This document shows, in pieces, positions 37,194 through 40,751 of a stretch of DNA of 40,751 bases. This DNA is from Acidobacteriota bacterium (GTDB lineage: Bacteria; Acidobacteriota; Vicinamibacteria; Vicinamibacterales; CAVVIG01). The stretch spans positions 1 through 40,751 of the forward strand of contig JANYHS010000187.1 in assembly GCA_025358945.1 (NCBI GenBank), given 5' to 3'. A program made the position numbers and the translations under genes. The stretch's first letter is position 1. Each line of letters starts with the position of its first letter. Under the pieces are notes generated by a model that was given only the letters and a program-made list of their open reading frames with translations, made no database searches and was not told the origin of the DNA.

Positions 37194-38435
37194 CTATCTC
37201 GCGGGAACCTGCGCCGCCGTGTTCGGCAGCGTCTTCATCGACGCCATCACCTTCGCGATCACCTCGTTCAACTGCTTGTCGCCGCGAATCCAACGGAACA
37301 CCGCGACGATGTCGTTGTCCCAGTCGATGTAGATGATGTTGGATCCGTTGCCGACGAAACGCACCGCCGTCTCGGGTGCCGCCGGCAGCGGTTTGCGATC
37401 GGTGTTCAGGTACCAGTTCGCATAGCCGTAGGTCTTGTTGTCCGACCCCGGCGTGCGCGCCATCTGAATCCACCTCTCGGAGACGATCCGCTTGTCCTTC
37501 CACGTGCCGTTGCGGAGGAACAGGTAGCCGAAGCGTCCCATGTCGTACGAGTTCATGAACATGCCGCCGCCCCAGTGGCCGCCGCCGCTCACCGACTGGA
37601 TCTTCTTGCCGTCAACCTCGACCCACGAGTTCTCGTAGCCGTACCACCGCCACGTGGATGAAGCGCCGATCGGCTCCATGACTTCCTCGCGCAGGACTTC
37701 CGGCAGCGGCCGGCGCCACACCTGCAGCGCGGCGAGCGCCATCACGTTCACGCGCACGTCGTTGTACTTGAAGTGCGATCCCGGCTCGTAGAGCTTGCGG
37801 TTCGCCCAGTCGTCCGGCTTCTCGCCCACGGGACGATCGGCCCAGTCCGGTTTGCCCCACAACGTTCCCTGCCAGTCGCTGGTCTGCCGCAGCAGGTGAT
37901 CCCACTTGATGTTCTGATTGTGCGGTGCATCGAATAGATCGACGTGCGGCGGCATGTAGTCGCGTGCGAAGTCGTTCACGTCCTTGATCAACCCACGTTG
38001 CCACGCCAGCCCCACCACCGTCGTCAGAAACGTTTTCGTGACGCTGTTGACGATATCCGCGCGGTTCGGCTCGCCCCACTGCGCGACGACGTAACCGTGG
38101 CGCGTGATGATGCCGCTGGCCGGGCCGCGATCCTTCACCGGACCGACGAGCGTGTCGAATGGTTCCTTGCCGAAGCTGTTCTTGAGAAACAGCGTCATGT
38201 CGTGGGTACCTGGCGTGTCGGCGGCAATCGCGAGTTGCACCGCCTCGTTGACGAGCGCCGAGTTCATGCCCACGTCTTCTGGCGTCTTGTGCTGCCAGTC
38301 GAGCCGTTCGGGGAAGTAGGTCGCTGCCGCTGGCGCCGCGGGCCGTTGGGCCGGCGCCGGCCGCTGGCCGGTCTGCGCAAGAACGGGCGCGAGGACGAGA
38401 GCGGCGAGAACGATCGGAAGCGCACGTCGCAGCAT
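37194..38435 (-). CDS. Serine hydrolase (class C beta-lactamase-like fold), secreted
   Basis: Signal 'MLRRALPIVLAALVLAPVLAQ'; 'ADIVNSVTKTFLTTVVGLAWQRGLIKDVNDFARDYMP' SxxK; 'GGGHWGGGMFMNSYDMGRFGYLFLRNGTWKDKRIVSERWI'. Confidence 0.92.
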   Translation of the reverse strand: MLRRALPIVLAALVLAPVLAQTGQRPAPAQRPAAPAAATYFPERLDWQHKTPEDVGMNSALVNEAVQLAIAADTPGTHDMTLFLKNSFGKEPFDTLVGPVKDRGPASGIITRHGYVVAQWGEPNRADIVNSVTKTFLTTVVGLAWQRGLIKDVNDFARDYMPPHVDLFDAPHNQNIKWDHLLRQTSDWQGTLWGKPDWADRPVGEKPDDWANRKLYEPGSHFKYNDVRVNVMALAALQVWRRPLPEVLREEVMEPIGASSTWRWYGYENSWVEVDGKKIQSVSGGGHWGGGMFMNSYDMGRFGYLFLRNGTWKDKRIVSERWIQMARTPGSDNKTYGYANWYLNTDRKPLPAAPETAVRFVGNGSNIIYIDWDNDIVAVFRWIRGDKQLNEVIAKVMASMKTLPNTAAQVPAR

Positions 38436-38475
38436 CAGTTATCTCCTTGCGAAGGCTGCAGTATAGTGCAGGGCT

Positions 38476-40152
<1,677 letters not shown>

Positions 40153-40560
40153 GCGACGCCGACTCGGGCACGACGAACGCGTAATGGAACTGATCGGTCA
40201 CCACACCGTTCTTGATCGCGCTGCGGCGCAACCGCGCCTCCAGCGCGTAGCCGGCTTTCTCCAGCACACGGCACGACGCGGCATTCGAGGCGAACGGCAG
40301 CGCGTAGATCCGGGTCAGGGCGTGCGTGGCGAGCGCGTAATCGGTCACCGCGATCGCGAACGTCGTCTCCGGCGCGCGGTTGCGGACGGACTTGATGAAC
40401 TCGCGCGCGTCGTGGAGAGTGTAGGGATGCGGGAACGCGTCGCGCAGGTTCAGCCAGATCTTGTAGTTGTTGGCATGGTGCGCGAGCGGTTCGACGTCGG
40501 CCACCTTCCACGATCGCACCGCGCAGGAGGTCAGGGTCAGCTGCATGTCTGGCATTGATC

Positions 40561-40751
40561 CTAGAGGCGCTTCGGCCATCGCTGCCGTCCGTGAAAGACC
40601 GCAATGATCTCCAGCCGTTCGCCACGCACTCTGTACGGAATCACGTACGGCGTGGACGGAACGACCAGCTCCCGGGTCCCAGACACCCGGCCAGGTCGAC
40701 CGATGTTCGGCAGCTTCGCAAGGCGCTCGACGGCGGCCAGAAGCACTGTGG
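40561..40751 (-). CDS. RelE/ParE-family toxin, 5'-truncated by window edge
   Basis: 'LAKLPNIGRPGRVSGTRELVVPSTPYVIPYRVRGERLEIIAVFHGRQRWP' is characteristic of ParE; frame is open to the window end. Confidence 0.85.
   Translation of the reverse strand, partial: TVLLAAVERLAKLPNIGRPGRVSGTRELVVPSTPYVIPYRVRGERLEIIAVFHGRQRWPKRL

Noticed and set aside
36049-37503. 484-aa ORF on - strand
   Set aside because: Antisense to panE and running into the serine hydrolase; no domain signature.

Overview
High-GC, gene-dense bacterial chromosomal window. Gene content (Oar-type TonB receptors, a DUF1501/DUF1800 pair, secreted PIG-L proteins) suggests Acidobacteriota, but this is inference. I read about 30 protein-coding genes and found no rRNA, tRNA, CRISPR array or transposase. 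Main blocks: (1) ~1-10.8 kb, a tightly overlapping + strand cluster: a 5'-truncated giant glycosidase-GT2-TM-NHL fusion, an ABC exporter, two glycosyltransferases, a PIG-L deacetylase, a Trm112/methyltransferase protein, and a tandem pair of thymidylate-kinase-like proteins, the second lacking a P-loop. This is the best candidate for an undescribed surface-glycoconjugate system. (2) PLD-like protein and TIGR01777 epimerase. (3) An ECF sigma factor with a free-standing ChrR-like cupin and an RskA-like zinc anti-sigma protein. (4) E1 beta/alpha 2-oxoacid dehydrogenase. (5) A tandem HD-GYP protein. (6) DUF1501/DUF1800 pair. (7) A possibly structured leader and a small secreted ORF. (8) Radical SAM / DegT / DedA operon. 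(9) A VapC-type toxin with an unusually large HTH-like antitoxin and a 40-bp operator-like dyad. (10) Acyl-CoA ligase, large secreted PIG-L protein (carrying an in-frame dispersed-repeat insertion), a 9-bp minisatellite, and a TonB receptor. (11) FAD oxidase, Ada, PanE, a TfoX-N remnant, serine hydrolase, SUMF1-domain protein, GNAT and a ParE-like toxin at the edge. All calls are from reading translations and motifs; no database searches were run.
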